From positions 44,149,398 through 44,213,397 of the forward strand of contig CM036756.1 of NCBI GenBank assembly GCA_020796225.1: 64,000 nucleotides of DNA. Reading direction: 5' to 3'. The position numbers and the translations under genes are program-made. Of the stretch, positions 53,808 to 63,799 are shown one piece after another (the stretch's first letter is position 1; each line of letters opens with the position of its first letter). Source of the stretch: Arion vulgaris. Its lineage: Eukaryota > Mollusca > Gastropoda > Stylommatophora > Arionidae. Below the pieces are notes generated by a model. The model did not search any database and was not told the DNA's origin. It saw only the letters and a program-made list of their open reading frames with translations.

Positions 53808-54061
53808 CTCGCCCGAGTGGTTACCGGCGCCCAAATTTGTGGTGTAAAGAATAGAACCACTGTTACCTGCCACGCATGTCGTAAGAGGCGCTTAGGAGGT
53901 TTGGATGAAATCGGATGCACATGTCCTAAACGTGTAGAAGTCTATGCGTGGGGCCAACCAAACCAATGTGCAACGTATACACATTCTTGGCAAAGATCAA
54001 ATATATCACAGAGAGTGATTAAAATTGGTGGTAAAGAACGAACGCAAAGAAGAAGAAGAAG
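53808..54061 (+). mobile_element. SINE-B copy with 8-bp target duplication
   Basis: Sense 254 bp: CTCGCCCGAGTGGTTACCGG, GCATGTCGTAAGAGGCGCTT, GGATGAAATCGGATGCACAT, AAGTCTATGCGTGGGGCCAA, GTGCAACGTATACACATTCT, then (GAA)n. AAAATCGT at 53800-53807 and 54062-54069. It sits within the LINE at 53229-56125 and so is younger. Confidence 0.93.
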
Positions 54062-54489
54062 AAAATCGTTTACATTTTCTATTTTCTCTCAGGTGATAAA
54101 AATATCCTGTCATTTTTATTTCCTTCTTTGTCATTATTTTTGTTTTTTCCACGTTGAGATACACATTTTGTTGTTCGCTTTTAACTTGCACTTCCATTAT
54201 TAATTTCTTATTCCCTTCTTGTGATATTTGAAGTAATACTGTATTGTCAGCACATTTCTCTTCCTTCGATTATAAAACGCACTTATTGCTCTTGTTTTGC
54301 TATCTTCTGTAACATTCTTCATGATGTTTTCAGCATAGAAATTAAATTGTGGAGGCGACAGAATGCAGCTTTGTCTGATTCCCTGCCTCATGTCAAATAA
54401 TCTGATGTTCTTTCATCTGACATTTGATCATTATAAAATTCTCTTATGATTGGTTTTCCTTCTACAGTTCCTGATGTTACCCACAACAG

Positions 54490-55128
54490 CAGCGTTTCCC
54501 TTAATTGGGTCCGCAATCCCCCAGAAGTCCACGAGGTACTCACAGGGGGTCCTCAAGGATTGAAGAAATATTATAACCTTTGACATTTCAAACAGAAAAA
54601 TACATTTTTAAAACATGTATAAAAACAGTGGTAAAATAGTTCTGAAAATAGCTGCGAAATAAAAGGACCCGGACAAGACCGGAGTCTAAATGTCTGACAG
54701 GACAAAATGAAAGATCATTTGAAGTTTCCCGCAATCTGAGAAATTAATTAAAGCTAGCTTGACTTTGGTGTTGTGTAGTAATAACTCCATCGCTAAAAGA
54801 ATTAAATTTAAGTAATTGTCTGAAATGATCCTGGGAAAGATATGATTAATAACGTTGGCGTGCATTGGCGTGTTTTGGTGTTCAATACATTTGGCTGACC
54901 GTCAGCATGGATTGTTGGATGAAATTAAAACGCAAATGTACCGATGATTCTAATTATGACGCGAGTCAAAAGGAAACCTCTTTCTGTTTATTAAAATGTT
55001 AAATTGTAGACATTGTTTACTATTGTAACACACAGATAATTAATTCAGGTATGTAAACTGTTGGGGTTTGCGGCAGTAAAATGTATTTAAAAGTGGGTCC
55101 ACGGTAATGCAAAGTTTGAGAACCGATG
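54490..55128. mobile_element. hAT-like non-autonomous element, tentative
   Basis: The left end CAGCGTTTCCCTTAATTGGG and GTCCGCAATCCCCCAGAAGT face, inverted at the right, CATCGGTTCTCAAACTTTGC and GTGGACCCACTT. The GGTCCGC / GTGGACC and GTTCTCAA blocks are familiar from non-autonomous hAT elements in many animals (from memory). It splits the LINE reading order at 54480 / 55140. An 8-bp duplication is not clear. No ORF. Confidence 0.6.
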
Positions 55129-56399
55129 TTCTACACAACCAAATGTCGCTGAGTAGTCAATAACGAATAAGTATAGATCTACATTATACTCTCTAGATTC
55201 TTTTATGATTGTTCTCATGTTAAATATGTGGCCACGTGTACCTATATTCCGTCTAAATTCACATTGAGTTCTATTAATATTTTCTTCAGTAGTTCTATAG
55301 TCTTCCCATAATTATTTTGAGTAAGGTTTTACTTGAAATGCTAATAAATGTCATTGTTCTATAGTTGGTACATAATCTGGTGTTTCTATTTTTAGGTATT
55401 GGGATAACTTTTGATCTTTTCCATTCCTTTGGCCATATTCCTGCTTCCCATACCTTTTTATGTATTGCCTGATATAATTTATGCTTTGTTCTCATTCAGC
55501 TTTGATAAACTCTCCTGAAAGATTATCACATCCTGGTGATTTTCCTGTCCTCATGATTTTGATGCCCGTTCAACTTCCTCTAGCGGTGGTTCCGGCTCTT
55601 TCTCTGTGATTATTTTAGTGTTTGCTCTATAGTTCTTTTCGCCTCTGTTCATATACATATCGATGCAATATCCTTTCCATCTGTAACGAATTTCTCCTTG
55701 TTCTGTTAGCCTGCGCCCCCACCCCCACCCACTGTCTTTTATTGCATTTAGCTTTGGTTTAAAAGTTATGGCCATTGTATTTTTTTCTTTGAACATTTCC
55801 TGCTTTCTCTCTTTCTTCTGGTGTTCTTCTAACCTTGTACAAATGGTCTTATAGGTTCCTTTTTACCTATTCGTATGTTCTTCCTTTTACCTCTTCATGT
55901 TTACCTCTTCGTTCTTCCTTTTACCTCTTCGTATGTTCTTCCTTATTTCAGTTGTTATATTTTCGTAGGATATCCTGTGTCTTCTCTTTGTTGTTCACTG
56001 TGCCATTTTCTCCGTTCTGTGTTGTAGAAACTCTAGTATATAGTTTGCAATCAACTCATTCTTTCTGTCTTTTCTTCGTGGTACCATACCTTTCCTTGTA
56101 TTATCACGTTTGAATTCAAATTTCAATGAAAAATACTTATGAACGAGGACAAACAAACACAGTTGCCCAACAAGGTTACATAAGTAAAGAAAATTGATTT
56201 ATGAGAAATAAAATGATTGAGAAAAATAACATATTTTGGATACAAAAGAAGAGATGAAAATAAAAAAAAACAGTAAAGAAAGGAGACACCCCAGGAAAGC
56301 AGAGAAGAGGAAGACCCAGGCCAGAACATATACATCATTTTATAGATGGTTTGAACATGATAGCAACCTTAAGGAAATCTATTCTATGACATCAAGCGT

Positions 56400-56600
56400 C
56401 ACGATGGCCTGGAAAGAACAATACTAGAGGGCAGGGTCCCAGGACGCAGAGGCAGACCCAGAAGAAGATGGCTACATGATATTAAAGAAACCATGAACAT
56501 GACCATCGACGAAGTGGGTGAACTGGCAAGACAGAGTGAATTTCAGATGTGCTGAAAAGAGAGCAACCACCTATAAAGGATACGCACTTTGATGATGATG
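56400..56600 (+). pseudogene. L-5 CR1/L2-like LINE C-terminal fragment
   Basis: The + strand across frames: RHDGLERTILEGRVPGRRGR, PRRRWLHDIKETMNMTIDEV, GELARQSEFQMC and tail GATGATGATGAC at 56591. This is the classic end: LE..I..G...GRRGRPRRRW..DI.E. The weakly similar sequence at 56180-56400 may be more of it. Confidence 0.78.
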
Positions 56601-56660
56601 ACGGTCTATGATAAAGAGACATTACAAGTCTTGTGTTTTCATACTCAGTGGTTCCATGAG

Positions 56661-56975
56661 TCGTCTTCTTCTTTTGTCGTCACAAAGTTACCGGGTTGTT
56701 GTCCAGTGTCGTGGTTTTCTGTTTTTGTCTCTCGCTGTTCTGGTGGCTATTTTGTTCGATTGTTATTTTTGCTCTTTGACAGGATTCTGCTTTGTCATCT
56801 AACCATCTTTTTCGTGGTTTTTCTCACACCTTCTTTCCTGATGTTCTGTTGTAGAAGACTGGAGTTTTGGGTGCATTCTTATTAAGTGGTAAAACCACTT
56901 CATTCTTTGTTTCTCAATGTAATTCAAGCAGGTTCTGTGCCAACTTTCTTTCTTATGCTGATGTTGGTGACTCTG
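56661..56975 (-). pseudogene. L-2 LINE C-terminal fragment
   Basis: The - strand reads VTNISIRKKVGTEPA, then IEKQRMKWFYHLIRMHPKLQ, TEHQERRCEKNHEKDG and a decayed end equal to 49415-49590. It matches RRDRVRNENIRSIVGTIP and YIEKQRFKWFGHLMRMEP of 28301-29362. Confidence 0.8.
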
Positions 56976-57172
56976 TCTTCAGCATAAGAAGGAAGTTGAT
57001 ACTAGAACCTTTGTTGCACGATTACATTGAGAAACAAAGTCACCAACATCAGTATAAGAAAGAAAGTTGACACAGAACCTTGCTTGAATTACATTGAGAA
57101 ACAAAGTCACCAACATCAGTATAAGAAAGAAAGTTGACACAGAACCTTGCTTGAATTACATTGAGAAACAAC
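56976..57172. repeat. ~66-bp tandem repeat inverted against the adjacent LINE
   Basis: Three tandem copies (the first diverged) of AGTCACCAACATCAGTATAA, GAAAGAAAGTTGACACAGAA, CCTTGCTTGAATTACATTGA and GAAACAA. They are the reverse complement of 56904-56972, i.e. of the VTN.SIRKKVGTEPALNYIEKQ stretch of the neighbouring LINE. Arm and copies together form a near-palindrome. Confidence 0.88.
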
Positions 57173-57600
57173 GAGCTCCTTGAGTATTATTCGTAAAGTC
57201 GAAACAGGAATGGTGAGACAAAGCTTGGTGGAAGTACGGATACAGACTAGGATGAAAGAAATTATTTTAATTTTCGTCCCTGTACAAGTCAGATTCAACT
57301 GTAATGAAAAAGCTGATAGACTCGGTGGCATAGCTACGATAATGAGGGAACTGCAATGGTGCGAATTGACATTCTTAACGCACTGAGACTTTTCAAACAG
57401 ATGAGGTTTAGGCTGAGAATCCCAGTCGCTGACCAGATTGAGAGAGATGGATGTCGATATTGGTACATCCTGAAAATAACGACATTGCAGTTATACGAAA
57501 AGATTGATTAATCAACATCGAACTGGCGTTTTAGGCCTCAGGATACTGTTGGCTTTGTTAGAGTCGTGGATCGGAGCACATTTAGACATGTGCGGAGTGA
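57173..57600 (+). pseudogene. L-1 LINE RNase H fragment
   Basis: The + strand: SIIRKVETGMVRQSLVEVRI, MKEIILIFVPVQVRF then NEKADRLGGIATI, and later VDIGTS-type and RLINQHRTGVLG (about 57508-57540). The expected VPGHAGVRGNERADR is damaged. The 5' edge abuts the inverted repeats at 57172. Confidence 0.78.
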
Positions 57601-57724
57601 TATGAAGATAATTCTCATCTAACTGATAACTGAGAGAAACATGTTGAAAGACTGTTATTGTGAGAAAATTACATACAAGAAAAGCTACTGGAGAACGAAT
57701 ACGAAATAAGTAACGGACAGATAT

Positions 57725-57785
57725 AAGGACAACACGTGTTACAGTCAGCGACTTGGTACAAGGATCCGATCATTACTTCAGAACT
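57725..57785 (+). repeat. Dispersed 60-bp repeat
   Basis: GGACAACACGTGTTACAGTC then GCGACTTGGTACAAGGATCC and TTCAGAACT recur in diverged form at 63460-63520 (GGACAACATGTGCATAGCCA ... CTTGGCACACGGATCGG). Probably the 3' end of an unrecognised dispersed element. Confidence 0.6.
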
Positions 57786-57799
57786 CTACGTATCTCCTT

Positions 57800-58065
57800 C
57801 ACATTCTTCTTCAAACGCTCCATACCTACAACTTGCTAACCACTCTTTGTGATTTGTATCTGATCGGAGTCTAAGAGTGATTGTACGTTGTGCCAGTTAT
57901 GCGCCTACAAGTAGATCAGCACATTCGATTTCTGCAACGCTTTTTACTTAACTAGGGTAGCTCCCTAGGCCCCTACCTCAGTCGCCTCTTACGACATGCC
58001 ATGTAGGTCACAGTATTACTATTCTTTGCTTCTCTTGAGGACCCCGGTAACACACGGGCCAGATA
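57800..58065 (-). mobile_element. SINE-A copy
   Basis: Antisense: TTCTTCTTCAAACGCTCCAT, GTACGTTGTGCCAGTTATGC, CGCTTTTTACTTAACTAGGG, CCTCAGTCGCCTCTTACGAC, CTATTCTTTGCTTCTCTTGA and 5' end GACCCCGGTAACACACGGGC. No target duplication found. Confidence 0.9.
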
Positions 58066-58379
58066 TTTAAGAATTTCATCAATAAAAAATGATATGCCTG
58101 CAATGAAAACTAGCTCATGGCACATGGTGAGAATGCATGTACAGCTAAGTTAAATCTCATATCATCTTTCCCATTTTCTCTACATACTTCCAGATAGCAC
58201 AGATGATAAGTTAGCCATGCCCTCGCTGTTGTTTTGGATTAACTAGACGCGTGGGTAGTTTTGTACGAAACTATTAAACTTGAATAATAATAGTATGCAA
58301 CAGTTGAAATAAACGAGATAGGAACATATTATTGTACATTTTTTCTTGTTTACAATTTTGTAATGTGAATTAATGCAAT
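58066..58379. other. Unassigned spacer
   Basis: AT-rich; nothing recognised. Confidence 0.5.
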
Positions 58380-58565
58380 GCATTGGACGTTCGCTGTTTC
58401 ATGAAAATCCAGCATATTTCAGTTCCACGAGAAGACTCTCTCTCCAAGTAGGTTTAGGCAATCCTCTTTTCCCTTTTCCTTGCAGGTTCCACTCAAGTGA
58501 CTGTCTAATAACTATCAACTGTGTCTTCCGCAGGGTATACCCAACTCACCGCCATTTTTCTTCCT
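58380..58565 (-). pseudogene. L-6 LINE C-terminal fragment
   Basis: The - strand across frames: TLRKTQLIVIRQSLEWN, LQGKGKRGLPKPTWRESLLV, ELKYAGFS. This is the GRPK-TWR..L..EL type end, similar to 23085 and 46070. Confidence 0.68.
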
Positions 58566-58569
58566 GACC

Positions 58570-59104
58570 TTGGTCATCATGTATCTTTACAAACGTTTCG
58601 TTCTGTGTACTGACTATCATACTGGATGTTGACATATTTCCGTGACTGACATGAGTCAGAATTTTTCCTGTGTATGCTATCATACTGATGTTGACATATT
58701 TCTGACATGAAGCTATCAGTCGAATTTTCCCCGTGTTTTCCTTTATCTAGTCTCCCATCTATTTTGCTCTTTCTCATTATATGTTCTCAGCATTCCTTTT
58801 GTTTTTTTTATTGATATGAACATCGTGACATATCCTTTACAAGACGTTGCCATCAACCACATCAAACTAGTTGTTAATTTTTTTCTAGTCACAACTTATA
58901 CGTTCAGTAGTTTGCCATTGCTTTCGGAACCGTAAGGTTTATTTTTCTTACTGTTCATAAAAATCTACGAGAACGAATTTGCTTCCAAATTGCCCGACAC
59001 GGTGTTTGAACCAGATACGCCTTGGTTGTGATCGAGCTCAATACCGCTCAACTCGTAATACACCCAATGAGAAAGCACGTTTTTACCCGCTGAGTTTTTC
59101 TAAT
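58570..59104. other. Unassigned stretch with a small repeat and a tRNA-like relic
   Basis: 58612-58700 contains two diverged copies of CTATCATACTGATGTTGAC-ATATTT. Around 58990-59065 the sequence GTGTTTGAACCAGATACGCC with GAGCTCAATACCGCTCAAC reads as a reversed tRNA-like head. No gene. Confidence 0.45.
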
Positions 59105-59190
59105 TAATTAATCTTATCTTATCTTTTCTTATCTTATCTGATCTGATCTTAACCACATTTATCGTCAAGCGTCGTGGGGAGATTTAGTTT
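59105..59190 (-). mobile_element. L-2 LINE 3' tail, solo
   Basis: CTTATCTTATCTTTTCTTAT then GATCTTAACCACATTTATCG and TCAAGCGTCGTGGGGAGATT match 28301-28350 (LINE tail plus last codons). Only about 70 bp of element is present; a very strongly 5'-truncated insertion. Confidence 0.85.
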
Positions 59191-59527
59191 TCTATAATAA
59201 TTAATAATTTACTTATATTTTCTTTATTTGTAGTGCTAATATAATGTTTTATTTTAATATCAAAAAGAGCAGAAATGTAAGCTCTATTTTATTACCCAAT
59301 GCTGTAAAATGTATGTAGTTACGAAAAAACAACAACATATAAAAAAAACCAAACGTACGGTCCTAGCACGAAGATCTAGCCAATAGACGAGACATCAAGA
59401 CGGTCTATTCAGTAGACTTACCGTATAATAGAAGTATACGTTACAGACGCCCACTCTTTTTGATTACGTGACGGAAAAATCATGATTTTCTCTTCCGTAA
59501 ACTAGTGGCTACTGTTAGAGAAAACTG
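59191..59527. other. Unassigned AT-rich spacer
   Basis: Nothing recognised. Confidence 0.5.
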
Positions 59528-59680
59528 ATGAAATAAAAACAATAAACAGATAAATAAAACAATAAATAGATAAAATACAAATAATAAACAGATAAAATAC
59601 AAATAATAAACAGATGTAATAAAAACAATAAACAGATGTAATACAAATAATAAACAGATAAAATAAAAACAATGAATAGA
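59528..59680. repeat. ~21-bp AT-rich tandem repeat
   Basis: About seven imperfect units built on AATAAACAGATAAAATACAA and AATAAACAGATGTAATAAAA. Confidence 0.8.
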
Positions 59681-59975
59681 TCAAATCAAAATCAAAATAT
59701 AAATGACTTCAACTCTGCGGTCTGCATCTGACACCTGCTTACTTGGAATAAATTATGTTTGACGTCTAAGAGTTAACAACGAAAACAAAAAGATACAGAA
59801 GGGTTACGTTGTAGAAAAAAAAAATGCGCTGTAGACAAGGTCACGTTCTGGTAAGGTTATAAACAAGGTCGTTGTAGCAGGTGTCTTTCATAAATTTAAC
59901 TGTTTCTGTCATAGGAGAGAGCTAGTCTACGCCCTACAAAAAATGTTGACAACTCGTTTACCTAATTTCAAACTA

Positions 59976-60001
59976 TACTGAAGCACATTAAAAACGCACC
60001 A
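59976..60001 (+). repeat. Tc1 left terminal inverted repeat
   Basis: TACTGAAGCACATTAAAAAC then GCACCA; one mismatch against the right end (A/T at the run of A). Confidence 0.95.
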
Positions 60002-60222
60002 ATATGATAAATACTGTTGCTGAGAGGGTGAGCAAAAAAAGTGTGGGAATGTATTTTTCCCGTGTTTGTCATGAGGCAGAGAGCGAATGGCTGCTGGAAT
60101 GGAAAGTGAATTTTCAAACCCACGGGTTTGTGTACAGACTACAAGAAAACAATGAAAGTTACACGTACAACACGATTCCCAACAGCTAGGACCTTGAAAG
60201 TGGTAGGCGTTGTGGCAGTATA

Positions 60223-61088
60223 ATAATAATAATAATTCCTCTCGTACCGTTATACGTTACATAGGGCCTGCAAGTAATTTCTCCATACCGTTCTATCCTG
60301 GGCAACTCGCTCAATCTCCTCCATGGAACTGAGACCAATATTTCCTGCCTCTCTCAGCAAAGTTCGCTTCAGGGTCTCCTTAGGTCGACTCTCTTTCTTG
60401 AACCCTTTGCATCCCACTTCAATGCCTGATTTGATATTCGTTGATCATTTCTCCTCAAGGTGTGCCCAACATATCTCCATCTTCTCTTTCTTATAACAGT
60501 TGTCACTAGTGGTGACCAGACATATCTCTGATTTCATCACTTCTCTGAATTCATTCCATTTTATATTCATTATTTTTCGTTGACATCTATTTTCAAATGC
60601 ATTCACTTGCTTTCTATATCTTTAGTCATTTTCCAACTCTCGCTGGCATATGTTAGGATTGATACAACATTTGAATTGAAAATTTGTAATTTAGTTTTAA
60701 TACTATATAACTTGCAGTTCCATATTTTATTTAGACTTTTAAAAGCTGATGTTGCTTTGCCAATTCGTATCATAATTTCTTTTTAACATTTCCTGTGCAA
60801 TCAAAATTGCTACCCAAATAGGTGAACTGCTCTGTTATTTTTATCATTTTAGATTCCAGTGTGATGTCTGCATTACTTGCCATAGGTGTCTTCATTATAT
60901 TTGTTTTTCATAGTTTATCTGCAGTCCAACTTTTGATGCTATAGATGACAAGTTGTCTGTTTTTCTTTGCATATCTTGGTTGTTTCTACTTAACAAGGCA
61001 ATATCATCTGCAAAATCCAAATCTTCTAGTTGACTATTTTCTACCCAATCGATGCCAGTTTCGCCCCTGCAACATTTTTGCATCAACA
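60223..61088 (-). mobile_element. L-3 RTE-like LINE, 5'-truncated, 13-bp target duplication
   Basis: The - strand: QLEDLDFADDIALLSRNNQD (FADD), SSIASKVGLQINYEKQ, VVSILTYASESWKMTKDIES, NAFENRCQRKIMNIKWNEFR, RPKETLKRTLLREAGNIGLS and VAQDRTVWRNYLQALCNV, then (ATT)n at 60221-60235. Several frame breaks. TTGTGGCAGTATA flanks it (60210-60222, 61089-61101). It lies between the Tc1 left end and the Tc1 TATA box. Confidence 0.92.
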
Positions 61089-61106
61089 TTGTGGCAGTAT
61101 ACTCGG

Positions 61107-61114
61107 TATAAAAA
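61107..61114 (+). promoter_or_regulatory. TATA box of the Tc1 transposase gene
   Basis: TATAAAAA, 38 bp before the ATG at 61152. The LINE ends only 18 bp upstream of it, so the core promoter is kept but its upstream region has been moved away. Confidence 0.6.
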
Positions 61115-61151
61115 GGCCGTTGAGACAAAACACCCGGTACATGTGCTTACA

Positions 61152-62165
61152 ATGCCACGACTATCGGAAAATGACCGCCAACGAGCCATTGGTATGTTGT
61201 CTACCGGAATGAGCTCTAGGGCCATTGTCAGAAGGATGATTTGCCACCACAGCACTATTGTACGTCTCAATGAACGTTATGAAGCCACTGGCAGTGCCCG
61301 GGATAGACGTCGGAGTGGCCAACCACGAGTTACTACCCCTGCGCAAGATCGCCGTATTGTGTTCAGTCACCTAAGGAATCGTTCTCTCCCGGCAAGTCGA
61401 ACAGCAACATCAATAGTGGGTAGACGTGGGCAAGTCTCTCGAATGACAGTCATACGACGACTCAGAGATACAGGCCTTACTGCAAGACGACCTTATGTTG
61501 GGCCAAACTTGACTCACAAACATCGTCAGCAGCGCCTGCAATGGACAGAACAACATATCAGATGGACTAGACTGCAGTGGAATGCTGTCCTATTCACAGA
61601 CGAGAGCAGATTCAACCTATCCTTTGCTGATGGAAGTGTGCGGATTTGGCGACGGTGTGGAGAGCGCTTTGCTGATTGCTGTGTTCGTCAACACAACCGA
61701 TTTGGAGGTGGCAGTATTCACATTTGGGGAGGATTCAGTTTTCACCATCGCTTGCCTCTTCACGTCTTCCGTGCAAATGTTAATGCTGTGACATATCGAG
61801 ATGTGGTTCTGGATGCATTGGTTGCTCCTGCGTTCAGAAATTATCCAGACTTGCAGCTTCTCCAGCAGGATAACGCACGTGCGCACACCGCACGCTTAAC
61901 GCAGCAATATCTACAGCAGCAGAACATTATGATAATTGATTGACCTGCCCTCTCACCAGACATGTCCCCTATAGAACATCTTTGGGACGAGCTTGGACGC
62001 AGAGTCTACAGGTACGCCCCGGTATCTAATCTACAACAGGTGGAAGATGCCTTTACACGTGAATGGGACTTGATTCCACATAATTTCCTTCACAGACTTG
62101 TGCATTCCATGCGAAGCCGCTGCCAAGCTTGTTTGCATGCACACGGTGGACATGCCAGATACTGA
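61152..62165 (+). pseudogene. Tc1-type transposase with one in-frame stop
   Basis: 337 codons. N-terminal helix-turn-helix pair: MPRLSENDRQRAIGMLSTGM, SSRAIVRRM and HHSTIVRLNERY, then a linker SARDRRRSGQPRVTTPAQDR, VSRMTVIRRLRDTGLTARRP. Catalytic residues: D150 in FTDESRF, D240 in QQDNARAHTA and E275 in SPIEHLWDE, spacing DD34E as in Tc1. The only defect seen is TGA at 61941 (codon 264) where family members normally have Trp before PA-SPD-SPIEHLWD. The frame continues past it (YAPVSNLQQVEDAFTREWD) to a stop at 62163. The enzyme cuts and pastes the element at TA sites. Confidence 0.95.
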
Positions 62166-62364
62166 GGATAGTGTGAATGAATTTTTTTTTTTATTGGTTG
62201 CATTTTTGGTGTTCGCCTGCACAAAATGCAATTAATTTCATAACAATCAAGTGTACAAATTAATTACCATCATGCATTGAAAGGAAAATGAATAAGGATT
62301 TCAAATATGTAAGCTTGTAAACACTTATATTTACATTTCACACTCTGTTCCTGGATTATACAGG

Positions 62365-62390
62365 TGGTGCGTTATTAATGTGCTTCAGTA
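62365..62390 (-). repeat. Tc1 right terminal inverted repeat
   Basis: Inverted copy of 59976-60001, followed by the duplicated TA. Confidence 0.95.
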
Positions 62391-62557
62391 TATATTTTTT
62401 TACTTAAGAGGGACTAAAGATTTTGAAAACAAATCGCTTTTTTGAAGTTATGAAAACAAATTAGTTTTAAAAACAGCAGAGAATAAATTTTCAAACAATG
62501 TTGTTTTTGTCTGTGTAATGCTTTTGTGTTATGACGTAATTAGTCCTTAAACTTAAA

Positions 62558-62782
62558 GAGAAAAGTAGGTTGGAAAACCACTACACTTGCAAAATTCATT
62601 AGATTAAAAATGAAATTCCTACAAATTTATATTCACTATCTTCAAAATTACACCGGAGACCCTCGACGGTGCTACGGAGTTCGTGCACTACAGCTGAGAT
62701 CTTCCTGTGTGAGAAAGAGATCGGAGCACACATGGTTACTCACTGAAGTGCAATAGTGATAGTCCAATCAATCAATCAATTA
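62558..62782 (+). mobile_element. SINE-C, 3' part
   Basis: AAAAGTAGGTTGGAAAACCA, TTGCAAAATTCATTAGATTA, CGGTGCTACGGAGTTCGTGC, TCTTCCTGTGTGAGAAAGAG, ACACATGGTTACTCACTGAA and (AATC)n tail. 5'-truncated. Confidence 0.8.
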
Positions 62783-62809
62783 GTCCTTAAAGGAAATTAA
62801 AAGAAGAAC

Positions 62810-63130
62810 AAACATGGCTTTACAAAAAATTAAACAACTAAAAACAGTACGGAACGAAACTGATAGGAAAACAAAGATCAGAATACTAAGAGCATGCATA
62901 TACCCAGTGTCAACGTATGGGTGTGAAGCATGGACGTTTTACAAGGCAGTGGAAAAATATATATGTGATTTTGAATCTAAGTTTTACAGTAGAGTCCTCC
63001 GCATATCATGGGCATTTATAAAAAAATCGGTCGCAAACGAGCACATGTGGAAATTAAACTTCGTACATGGCAACAGTGCCATCATTCCTGTTTTATTTCA
63101 CAGTGAGTACAGGTGGAACTCTACCATAAA
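62810..63130 (+). pseudogene. LINE reverse transcriptase thumb fragment
   Basis: The + strand: ETDRKTKIRILRACIYPVST, YGCEAWTFYKAVEKYICDFE, SKFYSRVLRISWAFIKKSVA. YGCE.WT...A.....FE...YRR.LRISW is the thumb landmark of L-4-like LINEs. No catalytic palm remains. Confidence 0.8.
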
Positions 63131-63139
63131 TATTACCTA

Positions 63140-63629
63140 ACAAGCCCACAAGAGCCAGGAATGTTGTTTACGTCAGAAAGTTTCAAATATAATTGAAGGT
63201 GTCAAGTTTGTAAGTAAAGTTGTACTTAATTATAGTTATTAGCTATATGAGGAATATCACCATATCACCTCCAACACGTCCATAGATACTCCGATCCCAT
63301 CCTCATTAGATTCAGCATCGGTCTAACCCGCAAGTTCAATGTGAACAAGAAAATAACGAGAGAAAGGAGAGAAAAACAGAAGAAATATCCAGACAAGGCA
63401 GAACAACACAGAGATATTAGATATCACATTAGATAGAATAACACAGAGATATTAGATATCAGGACAACATGTGCATAGCCAGGTACTTGGCACACGGATC
63501 GGATTTTTCTTCCAGAACTGCTTCTATCTCACAAGTATTGAAAATCATGTTTTCAATTACATTTTAAAAATACTAAAATACTGCTTACTAGGAAATAAAA
63601 GTAACACATATTGGTAAGATGAACGCCTA
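63140..63629. other. Unassigned stretch with a short tandem duplication
   Basis: AACACAGAGATATTAGATAT occurs twice (63408 and 63440), and 63460-63520 matches 57725-57785. Near 63260-63340 sequence resembling L-1 3' flank is weak. No gene. Confidence 0.45.
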
Positions 63630-63780
63630 TGTGGTGCCGAGGCCCTCAAGAGAGCAAAGAATAGTACCACTGCAACCTACAAGACATGCCGTAAGAGACG
63701 ACTGAGGTAGGGGTCTATGGGAGCTACCCTAGTAACTAAAAAGCATCGCAGAAATCAAATGTTCTCTACTTGTAGGCAAC
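63630..63780 (+). mobile_element. SINE-A, 5' half
   Basis: GCCTATGTGGTGCCGAGGCC, GAGCAAAGAATAGTACCACT, GACATGCCGTAAGAGACGAC, AGCTACCCTAGTAACTAAAA; truncated after CTACTTGTAGGCAACG. Confidence 0.85.
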
Positions 63781-63799
63781 GAATATCGAAATAGGGGAA

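Larger units (their letters stand above)
53229..56125 (-). mobile_element. L-4 LINE, about 2 kb, split by a SINE and a hAT-like element
   Basis: The - strand from right to left: KRDNTRKGMVPRRKDRKNEL (56110), LTEQGEIRYRWKGYCIDMYM and EKEPEPPLEEVERA (55560-55720), WKRSKVIPIPKNRNTRLCTN and MTFISISSKTLLKIIMGRL (55295-55440), IDYSATFGC (about 55150), MRQGIRQSCILSPPQFN (54330-54391), NVEKTKIMTKKEIKMTG (54090-54160) and degraded thumb to 53250, with a (GAT)n tail at 53233. All are RT landmarks in correct order, heavily frameshifted; the YADD block is decayed. Insertions: 53808-54061 and about 54490-55128. Confidence 0.85.
59976..62390 (+). mobile_element. Tc1/mariner element, DD34E, with an RTE-like LINE in its upstream region
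   Basis: Terminal inverted repeats of 26 bp match at 25 positions: 59976-60001 (starts TACTGAAGCACATTA) and 62365-62390 inverted. The element is flanked by TA on both sides (59974-59975, 62391-62392). Length 2415 bp, of which 866 bp is a LINE (60223-61088) plus its 13-bp duplication, leaving about 1536 bp, a normal Tc1 size. One transposase gene is on +. Confidence 0.95.

Noticed and set aside
56589..56885. Membrane-protein-like + strand ORF
   Set aside because: Shadow of the LINE fragment on the - strand, shared with 49415-49590.
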